Of a stretch of DNA of 64,000 nt, positions 7,824 through 16,310 are shown piece after piece. The stretch is from Candidatus Trichofilum aggregatum (GTDB lineage Bacteria; Chloroflexota; Anaerolineae; Promineifilales; Promineifilaceae). Position numbers and translations under genes: made by a program. Every line of letters begins with the position of its first letter. Position 1 is the first letter of the stretch. Under the pieces are notes generated by a model, which saw nothing but the letters and a program-made list of their open reading frames with translations, did not search any database and was not told the DNA's origin. The stretch covers positions 11,434 to 75,433 of the forward strand of contig JADJUV010000031.1 in the NCBI GenBank assembly GCA_016716885.1. The letters are read 5' to 3'.

Positions 7824-10800
7824 TTATGAATGGGAGGTGAGCAGGGATTGGGTGTGGATGAAGTAGGTCAGCCCCAGCCCAACGATACCACCCAGGAGAG
7901 TGCTGATCAGGCCAATTAAGCTACCTAAGGGCAGGAACGCGGCCGCGCCCGGTAACCCTAACACCACATAATTATACAGAGCCAATCCCCCCACTAAGGC
8001 CCAGGTAGCCAACCGAATCCGAATCGTTAAATTCTGCTGTTTTTGTTGGCCCCAGGCCCAGCCGGCACTGGTCACCATCATGAGTCCAATCAAAGCTCCC
8101 AACAACCTTTCCACATTTGGTAGGGGTATCTCCAGGGCCGGACTCTCATTTGTGGGGGTGGGAATAGGGGTAACGGAAGGGGTGATTGATGGCCTGGGGG
8201 TAACGGTAGGGGTTGGGCTGGCGGTGGGGGTACGTGAAGGCGAAAGTGTAGGCCCGGGTGTCGGTGATTCAATAATGACAACAACATTATCGCCAATCGC
8301 CAGGGTCATCTCATCCGAACTGGTAGCCGAACCAGCGCGGGCCGTAATGGTCAATAACGATTGGCCGGTGCGGGCTTCCAGCAAATAATCAATCTGGGCC
8401 AGCCCCCCGCGTGTGGGAACTTCGGCAATCACATTGCTAAACCCATTTACCCGGTCTTCCTGAATAAACTGTACCAGCGTATTATCCGGCACGCGGTGAC
8501 CATTGCGATCAAAAATAATGCCGGTTTGTAAACGAATGGTATCCCCCACGAGGGCTTCCAGGGGAGCCTGGTTGGAGGGGACTTGCGGTTGACCATCTTC
8601 GCCAATAAAAAACAGTTCGATGACCTGATTGGGATTGGGTTGGGTCACAAAATCTAGATCGTAGCCGGTGGCTTCCACATCAATGGGGGCGGCTCCACGA
8701 GGGGGGTAATATTCTTGAAACAAGGCCCGCACTGCCACATCTATAAAGGCGTTGTTGGGCGAATAAATGCCGTAATAAGCTGTCAGGGCACTGAGTTCTG
8801 TGGTATCCAGGTAGAGGGGGGCGGCAAAGGCAAAAACAATCGTGCGGGCATTCCGCGCCAGATCGGGCCGTTGGTCTAACAGACGGATGAGAGCACCGGA
8901 TGATGGATCATCCGGGCGCACATCCAGTTGGGCGAAAATAATCCAATCGGCTTCTAGCAGGGCTGTTTGGATTTGATTGACCACCGGGGGTGTAGCGGTA
9001 GGTAAGGGTGTGGGTACGGCCTGGTTAATCGTCGGGGCATCCTCAGCGGGCGGTGTCACTTCTGGCTCTATTTCCCCGGTGCTGGTGGGGGGTGTTGGTG
9101 TGGGAGCGATGGTAGGTAAGGGAATCAGGTCGGGTCGAACCAGGCGTTCTGCGTCTAGATAAGCATTGAGTTCAGCAAAAGAGTAGCTTTTAATAAGTTC
9201 GGGATCGATTTGACCACTGGCTTGGGGTCCATAGAGGGCGGCCACACGCTCTTCGATTTCGGTGACGGTGATGAGAGGTTGGGCGGCACAAGTGCTACAT
9301 TGCCGGACTTCGCGATCATCGGTGAAGATGACAATGTTGTCGTTGGTATTGGGTGGCAGGGGAATCCGCTGAATGTACTCTTCTAAGTTGGTGGGTGAGA
9401 GGAGGGTGACGGCTTCTTGGGCCAGGTTGAAGACGGTGGGGTTTCCCAAACCCATCTGATCAAGGACATCCTGGTTGGGTACCAGGATATTGTTCAGGTC
9501 CAGGTTGCCGTCATATAGTTTGAGTTTCAGTTGAATAAGCCTCAAGACGGCTTCGTCTACCCGTTGGCGAAAGGATTGGTCGCTCAGGTATTTGTCTTGA
9601 AACCAGGTAATAGTGTCACGAATGTTTTCCAGCTCTTCGTTGTAATCACCACTGGATCGAACAAAATCGGATAGATAGAGGAGATCGTTACCGGCGAAGA
9701 AGGCGTCGGTGGCAATTTGGCGGTGCGGGAAGGTGCGCTCGGTGTCGTCGTATAACCGGCGGATAGCGCGTGCACCCAGGGAGCCGGAGACCATGAGACC
9801 GCCGTTGGTTCGCCAGGTGGTGAGTTCGGGCAGGCTGAGAACGGTTTCGATGGCCTGGGGATCAAAGCTGAAGGCGGTGTTGACCTGGATGTTGGCCTGG
9901 AGTCCCTGGTAGCGTATGTGAGCGGTTTGCAGGGCATCAACGGTGGCTAAGGGGTTGAGGCCATTGGTGATGGCGAAGAAGGGGATAAGTTCACCCGCAC
10001 GAAGTTCGTCCAGGGTTTTGCGGATGGTGGCGATATCGCTGTTGTAAGGGCGGTCGCTGTTGCCACTGCCGGGGAAATGGCTGGCCGTGACGGCTGTGCG
10101 GCCGCGGCTACCCGTATGCACCCCACTGATATAAGCCTGACCCATTTGCCCCACCCAGTAAGCGTTGCCACCAAAGGTATTGGTACTGGTTTGGTTGTTG
10201 ATAGCCAGGGCTGATTCTTCTAATACATCCAGGGCTGGCCCCAGGATCATGTTGACCCCCATGGCGCTCATTTCCTGGCCCAAGATTTGCCCGACCATTT
10301 GCGCCTGGGCAGGATTCCAGGTGGCCCCAATGGCCATATTGCTGGGCAGCTCGGTGACACCGTTGAGAATTTGGGGATAGGATTGCCCATCCTGAATGGG
10401 GCTGAGGGCGATGAAGAGGGGTAAAGGATTGGCAACCTGGGTGGAAATATCTGAGGTAGGTGTAAGGGGAATAGGCGTGTTTTCGTCTGGTGGTAGGCTG
10501 TCACTGTCAAGGGCCAGGCGTTGAAGGGCGTTGTTGAGTTCAGCAATGAAGAGGGGAGCAAAGGAGTCACCGTTGATGTTATCGTTCGCGGCCGCGATGA
10601 CCACCCCTCCCACCTTATAATTAAGAATCAAATCGGCAATGTCACTGCCCAGGGTGACATTCGCCCCCTGGAACGTCACCATGAACAATTGCCCTACCCG
10701 TTGCGCCGGGGAGAGCGATTCCAGGATAGCCTGGGCCTGTTCGGCATAATCTGACTGAACACCTGGGCGGGCCTGGCTGGCCCCCGGACTGAGTGCCGAT

Positions 10801-10844
10801 AGGAGTAGAGCGAAGATGAAAAGGATACGCCAACCGTGTTTCAT
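7824..10844 (-). CDS. Membrane-anchored GH3-fold protein, probable pseudoenzyme
   Basis: 1006 residues. Signal peptide at 1-25 (ending ASQARPG). Residues 38-430 follow the glycoside hydrolase family 3 N-terminal barrel of NagZ-like beta-N-acetylhexosaminidases: SLSPAQRVGQLFMV, VGGVVIA, GVNMILGPALDVLEE, DAFFAGNDLLYL. The residues needed for catalysis look lost. The conserved KHFPGHGD loop is SHFPGSGNSD (about residue 256) without the following Asp-x-His dyad, and the nucleophile motif SDD/SDDL is SGSLG (about residue 350). Residues 480-870 contain a GH3 C-terminal-like part, a Thr/Pro linker (TPTPPTSTGEIEPE), and an Ig-like domain. Residues 870-910 are a second linker, and three hydrophobic helices at the C-terminus anchor it. 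A binding rather than cleaving role on cell-wall sugar is inferred. Downstream of it are spacer repeats, no terminator. Confidence 0.75.
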   Translation of the reverse strand: MKHGWRILFIFALLLSALSPGASQARPGVQSDYAEQAQAILESLSPAQRVGQLFMVTFQGANVTLGSDIADLILNYKVGGVVIAAANDNINGDSFAPLFIAELNNALQRLALDSDSLPPDENTPIPLTPTSDISTQVANPLPLFIALSPIQDGQSYPQILNGVTELPSNMAIGATWNPAQAQMVGQILGQEMSAMGVNMILGPALDVLEESALAINNQTSTNTFGGNAYWVGQMGQAYISGVHTGSRGRTAVTASHFPGSGNSDRPYNSDIATIRKTLDELRAGELIPFFAITNGLNPLATVDALQTAHIRYQGLQANIQVNTAFSFDPQAIETVLSLPELTTWRTNGGLMVSGSLGARAIRRLYDDTERTFPHRQIATDAFFAGNDLLYLSDFVRSSGDYNEELENIRDTITWFQDKYLSDQSFRQRVDEAVLRLIQLKLKLYDGNLDLNNILVPNQDVLDQMGLGNPTVFNLAQEAVTLLSPTNLEEYIQRIPLPPNTNDNIVIFTDDREVRQCSTCAAQPLITVTEIEERVAALYGPQASGQIDPELIKSYSFAELNAYLDAERLVRPDLIPLPTIAPTPTPPTSTGEIEPEVTPPAEDAPTINQAVPTPLPTATPPVVNQIQTALLEADWIIFAQLDVRPDDPSSGALIRLLDQRPDLARNARTIVFAFAAPLYLDTTELSALTAYYGIYSPNNAFIDVAVRALFQEYYPPRGAAPIDVEATGYDLDFVTQPNPNQVIELFFIGEDGQPQVPSNQAPLEALVGDTIRLQTGIIFDRNGHRVPDNTLVQFIQEDRVNGFSNVIAEVPTRGGLAQIDYLLEARTGQSLLTITARAGSATSSDEMTLAIGDNVVVIIESPTPGPTLSPSRTPTASPTPTVTPRPSITPSVTPIPTPTNESPALEIPLPNVERLLGALIGLMMVTSAGWAWGQQKQQNLTIRIRLATWALVGGLALYNYVVLGLPGAAAFLPLGSLIGLISTLLGGIVGLGLTYFIHTQSLLTSHS

Positions 10845-11144
10845 GGTAGGTGAAGTATACTTTTCGTGGGAGTGGATGCAAGGAGGGCGGACAGAAGGGG
10901 TGTGGGGTTGCGGCCGCAGGGCAATTATGAAAAGAATTATGAAGGATGAAAGGGGGAACGCGGCCGCAAATCGTTAGCGGAAAAAATATCAGAAGTTTAG
11001 GAACATCACGAGGTCTACAGCCAACCGCCAGCGGCTCAAAAAATCCGTTCCTTCCTCAAATCGGTTGTTGTCAACCGGTGGCATGGTGGGGAGACCGGCC
11101 GCAGCGCGTCGAGGGGAAAACACCTAACCACAGCATGGCAATAG
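10845..11144. other. Spacer with a pair of GCGGCCGC sites
   Basis: This 300-bp stretch has no convincing gene. It holds two octamers (10910 and 10960) about 50 bp apart. The upstream edge of the GH3-fold gene (TTTTCATCTTCGCTCT side) should carry its promoter, but no clear -35/-10 pair can be named. Confidence 0.5.
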
Positions 11145-12459
11145 CTATTCGCCACAAGAAAAAGCCCAGGCTTTATTTCGCATCATCAATACAACATGGT
11201 GTAAATCAGGCGATATACCGATACCTACCAAATTAGCGTTTAAATACGCCGCTACACTAGCATCCGTTCGCCCTTGGTCATTTTCACCCAAGAAATTGGG
11301 CATTTGCTTAATGATCTCTATGGGTATCTGATAAACGAATGATCTGTCCAATGTAACTATCTCCCCGCCCGCCGCGCTAAGTTCAATGATAACAAAATCC
11401 TGTAACGTATCATTCCAATCAATAAAGAAAGGAGGGGTTACTTCAAACGCCTCTATTTGTTGTGGTGGATTCTGGGAAACATCATACAAATAAACAGTCA
11501 AGGGTTGATTGAGGAGTGCTTCATCAATATTAACACTTCATATGTCAATACTGTTTTGTGAGCAGGTGAAAAAACCAATTTATAGGATTCGCGTGGCGAT
11601 AATAAATCGGGTGAAATATCAGTATCCCGAGAATTAAAAACAGTTTGGGGTGCATCTGGTCCCGTTAAATCCACCACCACAATTTGTAGGCCATAACTAT
11701 CGCCACTGATATCATAAAGCGCATGAATCAACCATAATATTTCACTATCATCGGACCATTCCCATCTGATTAAAGCGGGTACATAAGGTATGATTTGAGT
11801 CACCGTTTCTTGGTTCACTAACCAAAAGCCTTGATATGCCTCAGGGGCATCTGTTATCTGTAATAGTTGCCATTCATTGTTTGGTGATACACCCACCACT
11901 TCTACGGGATAATAATCTTCGAGGTATGGTGTTTGCAGCGGCTGTTGGTCTGTTATGGCGCGTTCCGTTAACACATCGTCCGTAAAGTCCCAAGTCAGTC
12001 CTTTTAACTGCACCCGAGTATAATGCATTTCAAACATATCGCTGTTGAAATCGGGTCTCCTTGACCATGTCAAAAAGTAATCTTGTTCTCATTTTCAAAA
12101 AAATAATCCATAAAACTGGATGCCATATCATTCGTCTCTTCTCGTACATTGATGTAGGCTGGCACCTGGTCACAAACCATGGGTGAGGCAGAACCTGTTT
12201 GAACAGCAGTAGGGGTGGCTACAACGGTAGGTGTTACGGTTATAGGTGGCGACAGTGTCCCTGTTGCTATACCCATTGGTTCATGAGTCGGCGTAGCCAC
12301 TAAGGTTGATTCAGCATCGGCGGTGGCTATTTTTGTTGGTTCCGCCGCTAATAAGGTAAGCGTAGGTAAGATCGTTTCTGCTGTAGGGGTAGAAACCTGA
12401 GGTGTACAACCCATTAAAAATCCCACTAGCAACAGGTAGAATAACTGGACGTGTCTCAT
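11145..12459 (-). pseudogene. Secreted lipoprotein, frame broken twice
   Basis: Three successive frames on one strand read as one protein of about 438 residues. Part 1 (12459-12070) starts with a lipoprotein signal (FLMGC, Cys18) and a Thr/Pro linker, and ends after FFENE. Part 2 resumes near 12095 as EQDYFLTWSRRPDFNSDMFEMHYT and runs to TYEV near 11535. Part 3 continues as NIDEALLNQPLTVYLYDVSQNP and ends at 11145. Each switch needs one base: the first near an A7 run (about 12100), the second near 11530. The body looks like a beta-rich WD40/TolB-like protein (repeated SPNNEWQLLQI, SDDSEILWLI, SPAHKTVLTYEV, SPDLHHVVLMM). If the breaks are read errors, the gene is intact. Translational coupling of three separate proteins is much less likely, because parts 2 and 3 have no ribosome sites and are read-through sense before their nominal starts. 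Confidence 0.7.
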
Positions 12460-12489
12460 CTTCTAATCTCCATGTTTTTCCGTGCTTCT

Positions 12490-12577
12490 GTTTGCTGGGG
12501 TGAGGTGTTCTCCCTTCAAAAGAAAGCCTCGCCGCGGCCGCGTCTCCCGACCGTGCTACCCTCACCAGGAACGCGGC
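12490..12577. repeat. ~90-bp direct repeat, copy A
   Basis: Matches 13203-13292 in the same orientation. Shared blocks are GTTTGCTGGG, AGGTGTTC, GCGGCCGCGTCT, CCGACCGTGCTACCCT and AACGCGGCC. Copy A lies just upstream of the frameshifted lipoprotein start, copy B just upstream of the 166-residue gene, so it could carry their promoters. Confidence 0.85.
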
Positions 12578-12681
12578 CACCACACGAAGAAAACCTGACC
12601 ACACCAGGATAATGGAGCATAGCAACGGTCAAACACCCACCCGCCCACTGTTCTGGACTTGGTTGTTTCAAGCCATTACTG

Positions 12682-13182
12682 TCAATCCGGCGTAGGTTTA
12701 ATTTTTGATATTTGCTCTAACAACTCCTTCCCTACCTCTCTAATATATTCGTCGCTACCATTTATGGCTTTCTCTACTAACTTAGCGGCCAGCGTGCGAT
12801 CTATTTCCAAGTATAGTTGGAAGATTTGCCGGAACTCAAAATCATCACCCGATTGTAGTATTGGTTCAGCAACTTCCTCAATACCTGTAATTAGCCAATT
12901 ATGAGGAAGAGAAAGAATGATTTCACGTGCCCTTGGTGCATATCCATGTGCAGTGGACATATTAACCAACTCAGGTAAAAGTTCACTTAGCTTTGAGGAG
13001 TCCAAACTGGAAGCGATATCCAGTGCAACTGCAATATCTCCACGCCTGAATCCCTCCCGCAAGAGTTTTACATGATCGACTTCTGGCTTAAAAAACACAC
13101 CGGAAGCTTCAACATAACTAAAAAACGCGTTGACGAGATTTTGCCATACTATTTCTTCATTTTCGTCCAATGGTAGGTTCAT
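12682..13182 (-). CDS. Small helical protein of unknown function
   Basis: 166 residues, soluble, no signal peptide, strongly helical and acidic. The layout (paired amphipathic helices such as LLREGFRRGDIAVALDIASSLD, KLSELLPELVNMSTAHGYAPRAREIILSLP, DEYIREVGKELLEQISKI) suggests HEAT/ARM-like repeats, a pattern common in immunity proteins and adaptor proteins. I do not recognise a named family. It is bracketed by the two copies of the ~90-bp repeat and has lower GC than its neighbours, which may mean recent acquisition. An immunity function is only a possibility: no toxin gene lies next to it. The start ATG at 13182 follows GGATAAAAAATG, a weak ribosome site. Confidence 0.6.
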   Translation of the reverse strand: MNLPLDENEEIVWQNLVNAFFSYVEASGVFFKPEVDHVKLLREGFRRGDIAVALDIASSLDSSKLSELLPELVNMSTAHGYAPRAREIILSLPHNWLITGIEEVAEPILQSGDDFEFRQIFQLYLEIDRTLAAKLVEKAINGSDEYIREVGKELLEQISKIKPTPD

Positions 13183-13202
13183 TTTTTATCCACATATTCC
13201 CA

Positions 13203-13292
13203 TGTTTGCTGGGTCAAGGTGTTCCCCTTTCACGGTGAGATGCACTGCGGCCGCGTCTTCCGACCGTGCTACCCTTACCGGAAACGCGGCCG
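13203..13292. repeat. ~90-bp direct repeat, copy B
   Basis: Second copy of the element at 12490-12577, with two GCGGCCGC sites (13247, 13286). The stretch 13293-13480 after it can be read in plus frame as NDLDVALVGLGQKIHLFDGC..., which may be a gene scrap, but no start, ribosome site or known family supports it. Confidence 0.85.
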
Positions 13293-13477
13293 CAAACCCT
13301 ATTTTCCCTCTACTAAAAACAGGCAACAACGATCTCGATGTTGCACTTGTTGGCCTTGGGCAAAAAATTCACTTGTTTGATGGTTGTTTCCCGGCGCAAG
13401 ATGCTATTAAATTTGTCATACATCCTGAAGATACGCAAGAGCCATCAAATAACTTGCCCTACAGTCAGCAAGAAAGA

Positions 13478-13552
13478 GGTTCACAGAGAACTCCTTAAAG
13501 CTCTGTGTATCTCCGTGTCTTCTCCGTGACCCTCTGTGTTACTTCTTTTTGG
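13478..13552. repeat. CACAGAGA/CTCTGTGT hairpin repeat
   Basis: Words CACAGAGAACTCC on the left pair with CCCTCTGTGTTACTTC on the right across AGCTCTGTGTATCTCCGTG. This is the CACAGAG family also found at 51549-51652. It directly precedes the cyclase gene. Confidence 0.75.
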
Positions 13553-13583
13553 TTCTGGTTTGTCCAGGTTAGGAACAGACAAT

Positions 13584-15434
13584 ATGAACTGGCGTGAACA
13601 TCATTTTCGTTGGCAATGGTCATTAGAGGCGGATATTGAAGCCCTCTGGCCTTTGATCGCGGACACCAATCATTTTGACCAGGACACAGGCATGAATCAG
13701 GTGGTTGTGGTTGATGATAGTGATGCTTCATTAGTAAACGGGCGCCAGCGATTGCAGGTAACGTTAATGGGTTTCCCCACGGAGTTTGTACAGGAGCCGT
13801 TTGAGTGGAGTAGCCCCTATTGTTTTGGTGTAACACGCCGATTTTCTCGTGGCCCCATGGGGGAGTTGCGGGTGCGTTCTGAGTTGACGCCCCGAGCAGA
13901 GGGGGGAACCCTGTTGACTTATGAGGTATGGTCGCGGCCGCGAACCCTCTTAGGCGCCATGACCATCCCCCTGGCAAGCCGGCTCATCTTACAGCGCCGC
14001 TTTGAACGAACCTTTCGCCATTATGATCAGATAGCCCGGCGTGGGGGTAGTTTTTATAACCGGCCAGAAACAGCCCTGGCACTTGAGCCGGTGCTGGTTA
14101 AGGCAGATTTTGCCCCAGGCGGCCGCGAACGTTTGGCGGAAATCCAACGGGAATTAGGGCAACAAACCAATTGGCCCCACGGCGTAGACCGCCTGGTGCG
14201 CCTGATAGCTGAAGCCGATGATGTGACCTTGAGCAAAATTCGCCCCTATGCGTTAGCCGATGCCTGGAACGTATCTCGCCGCCAGGTGTTAGAGTTGGCT
14301 TTGCTGGCAACACGAGTCGGGCTGTTGGATTTTCGTTGGGAACTCCTGTGCCCCATGTGCCGTTCGGCACGGGCGGAAGTGTCGGCCCTGGCGGATACCA
14401 CCAGGGAAGTGCATTGCGAATCCTGCCAGATTGATTACAAGGCCGACTTTGAGCGGTCGGTTGAGCTAACTTTTCGGCCCAACGCGGCGATTCGTCAGAT
14501 TGAGGAGAATGTCGAATTTTGTTATGCTGGCCCCGCGGCCGCGCCCCATATTTTGCTCCAACAATTACTCCAGCCCGGTGAAGAACGTGAGGTGCGGCCG
14601 CGGCTTGATCCCGGTCGTTACAAAATGCGCACCCTCGGGTTACCCGGTGAACAAAGCTGGAATGTGACCACCGATGGCGCATTAGAACAGTGGGTCATCG
14701 CCAAACCTGAGGGCTGGTCGCTCCTAGAAGAGACAGTCGCCCCCCAGCCCACCATCCACCTCATCAACCAGACCAACACAGAACAGCTTTTCATTTTAGA
14801 GCGGGCCAGTTGGTCGGATCATGCCGCTACGGCCGCCGAAGTGATTATTTTGCAACGCTTTCGTGATCTGTTTTCGCAAGAAGCCTTACGTCCTGGTGAA
14901 CAGATATTTGTGGGCACCCAAACCATTGTTTTCACTGATTTGCGCGGTTCCACTCAGATGTATCGCACCATTGGCGATGCCCCAGCCTTTGGTCTGGTGA
15001 TGGATCATTTTGATATTTTGCGTGAGGAAGTCGCCCGGGAAGGGGGTTCGATTGTTAAAACGATAGGGGATGCGGTGATGGCGGTGTTTCGCCAGCCTGC
15101 GGCCGCGTTACGCGCCATGCAAAAAGCCCAACAGCGCCTGGCGCAAGTGTCTCAGCCTTTACAACTCAAAGTGGGGTTGCATACAGGCCCTTGCATTGCC
15201 GTTACCTTAAACGAACGGCTCGATTTTTTTGGCTCAACCGTCAATTTGGCCGCCCGCTTGCAGGCGTTTTCGTCGGGGGACGACATCATTATGAGTCATG
15301 GTGTCTATACTGATCCAGAGGTAGCTGCCTGGCGCAAGAATCTGCCTGAGGGTGGGCAGTGGGTTTCTTTTGAGACGAATCTGAAGGGGTTTGCTGAAGA
15401 TTGTTTCACGCTGTGGCGGGTCAACCACTGGTAA
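13584..15434 (+). CDS. Class III adenylate/guanylate cyclase with START-like and DUF5939 domains
   Basis: 616 residues from the ATG at 13584; an in-frame start 16 codons upstream would add residues encoded by the spacer repeat and is rejected. Residues 1-160 form an SRPBCC/START-like ligand-binding domain (WREHHFRWQWSLEADIEALWPLIADTN). Residues 170-320 match DUF5939 with a zinc ribbon, Cys-Pro-Met-Cys and Cys-Glu-Ser-Cys. Residues 440-616 are the class III cyclase domain with all catalytic positions: metal Asp452 (VFTDLRGST) and Asp496 (KTIGDAVMA), Lys492, Asp in LDFFG, transition-state Asn554 and Arg558 (VNLAARL). The Lys/Asp pair favours ATP, giving cAMP. It is soluble, so it probably senses a hydrophobic ligand or protein through the START-like part. 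Its stop overlaps the convergent kinase gene by 14 bp. Confidence 0.9.
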   Translation: MNWREHHFRWQWSLEADIEALWPLIADTNHFDQDTGMNQVVVVDDSDASLVNGRQRLQVTLMGFPTEFVQEPFEWSSPYCFGVTRRFSRGPMGELRVRSELTPRAEGGTLLTYEVWSRPRTLLGAMTIPLASRLILQRRFERTFRHYDQIARRGGSFYNRPETALALEPVLVKADFAPGGRERLAEIQRELGQQTNWPHGVDRLVRLIAEADDVTLSKIRPYALADAWNVSRRQVLELALLATRVGLLDFRWELLCPMCRSARAEVSALADTTREVHCESCQIDYKADFERSVELTFRPNAAIRQIEENVEFCYAGPAAAPHILLQQLLQPGEEREVRPRLDPGRYKMRTLGLPGEQSWNVTTDGALEQWVIAKPEGWSLLEETVAPQPTIHLINQTNTEQLFILERASWSDHAATAAEVIILQRFRDLFSQEALRPGEQIFVGTQTIVFTDLRGSTQMYRTIGDAPAFGLVMDHFDILREEVAREGGSIVKTIGDAVMAVFRQPAAALRAMQKAQQRLAQVSQPLQLKVGLHTGPCIAVTLNERLDFFGSTVNLAARLQAFSSGDDIIMSHGVYTDPEVAAWRKNLPEGGQWVSFETNLKGFAEDCFTLWRVNHW

Positions 15435-16179
15435 GGGGAAAATAGACGGTGAAGGTAGAGCCGTGATTGACCTGACTGGTGATGGTGAGGCCCCCGCCCC
15501 ATTCACTTAAAGTTTTGACGACACTCATAAGCCCCAGGCCGCGGCCGCGGGGCTTCGTGGTGAAGTAAGGCAAAAGCAAACCCGCCAGAACGTGTTCACT
15601 CATGCCCATGCCCGTATCCGTAATGCGCAAAAACAGGTATTCACCTGGCTGAGGCGCAAAACGATGGTGGTGCCCCACCAGGCCGCTCGAAGTCGTAACC
15701 TCTTGCAACCCCGTTTGAATGATAATTTGCCCTGAGCCTTCTGGTATGGCCTCAGCCGCGTTAATGAGCAAATTCATAAGAATTTGTTGAACGTGAAGTT
15801 TAGGCGAAGGAATGGGTGGCAGGTCAGGGGTGAAATCTAGCTTGACCGTGAGATTGCTTAGAAAAACCGGTTGCAGCAGGTCAATCACTTCGGAAATCAG
15901 GCTATTAAGATCGGTGCCGTCGGATTGGTTGTGGCTACCTTTGGCATAGAAATTGAGTTGCCGCGAGAGCGCGGCCGCGTACTTAGCCGCCTGCATAGTT
16001 CGTTCAATATGCGGCCGCGCATTATCTTTATCCCCCGTTTTTGCCAATGCCAGCGTCGCATGACTGATAACCGTGGTCAATAAATTATTCAAATCATGAA
16101 TAACAGTGCTGGTAGATAGCTCAAACAACTCGGTCGCATCTGCCTTTCGTTTCCCGTTGGTTGAAGTAGTATGAACCAT
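15421..16179 (-). CDS. Cytoplasmic sensor histidine kinase without sensor domain
   Basis: 252 residues. The dimerisation/phosphoacceptor motif is VIHDLNNLL with His28, the HDLNN form seen in NtrB-like kinases. The ATPase core shows the N box (LMNLLINAAEAIPEG), G1 (ITDTGMGM), and G2 (GRGLGLMSVVKTLSEWGGG). There is no membrane segment and only about 25 residues before the phosphoacceptor, so input must come from a partner protein. No response regulator is adjacent; the nearest complete ones are at 30 and 49 kb. It follows the TPR and NB-ARC genes on the same strand and may be part of the same signalling group. The gene converges on the cyclase gene with a 14-bp overlap of 3' ends. Confidence 0.9.
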   Translation of the reverse strand: MVHTTSTNGKRKADATELFELSTSTVIHDLNNLLTTVISHATLALAKTGDKDNARPHIERTMQAAKYAAALSRQLNFYAKGSHNQSDGTDLNSLISEVIDLLQPVFLSNLTVKLDFTPDLPPIPSPKLHVQQILMNLLINAAEAIPEGSGQIIIQTGLQEVTTSSGLVGHHHRFAPQPGEYLFLRITDTGMGMSEHVLAGLLLPYFTTKPRGRGLGLMSVVKTLSEWGGGLTITSQVNHGSTFTVYFPLTSG

Positions 16180-16248
16180 GCGCCGATGATAACATGGTAT
16201 CGGCTTGAATGGGCTTGAAAAACCTTTAAATCACCTTGAAACAGCCTG

Positions 16249-16286
16249 TAAAACCCTTGATTGGGGTTTTATGGTTCTCAAGAACC
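16249..16286. repeat. Two small stems between kinase and TPR genes
   Basis: An 8-bp stem (TAAAACCC, 16249-16256, with 16264-16271) is followed by GGTTCT/AGAACC (16273-16286). They are downstream of the TPR gene on the minus strand but lack a T tract. The same spacer has three CTTGAAA words (16204-16241), echoed at 19082-19102 before the NB-ARC gene. Confidence 0.45.
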
Positions 16287-16310
16287 ACCCTTCCCCAACC
16301 CCCCGGCTGG

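Noticed and set aside
13293..13480. Possible plus-strand gene scrap (NDLDVALVGLGQKIHLFDGC...)
   Set aside because: No start codon with a ribosome site, no family recognised, and the frame runs through the repeat copy on one side.
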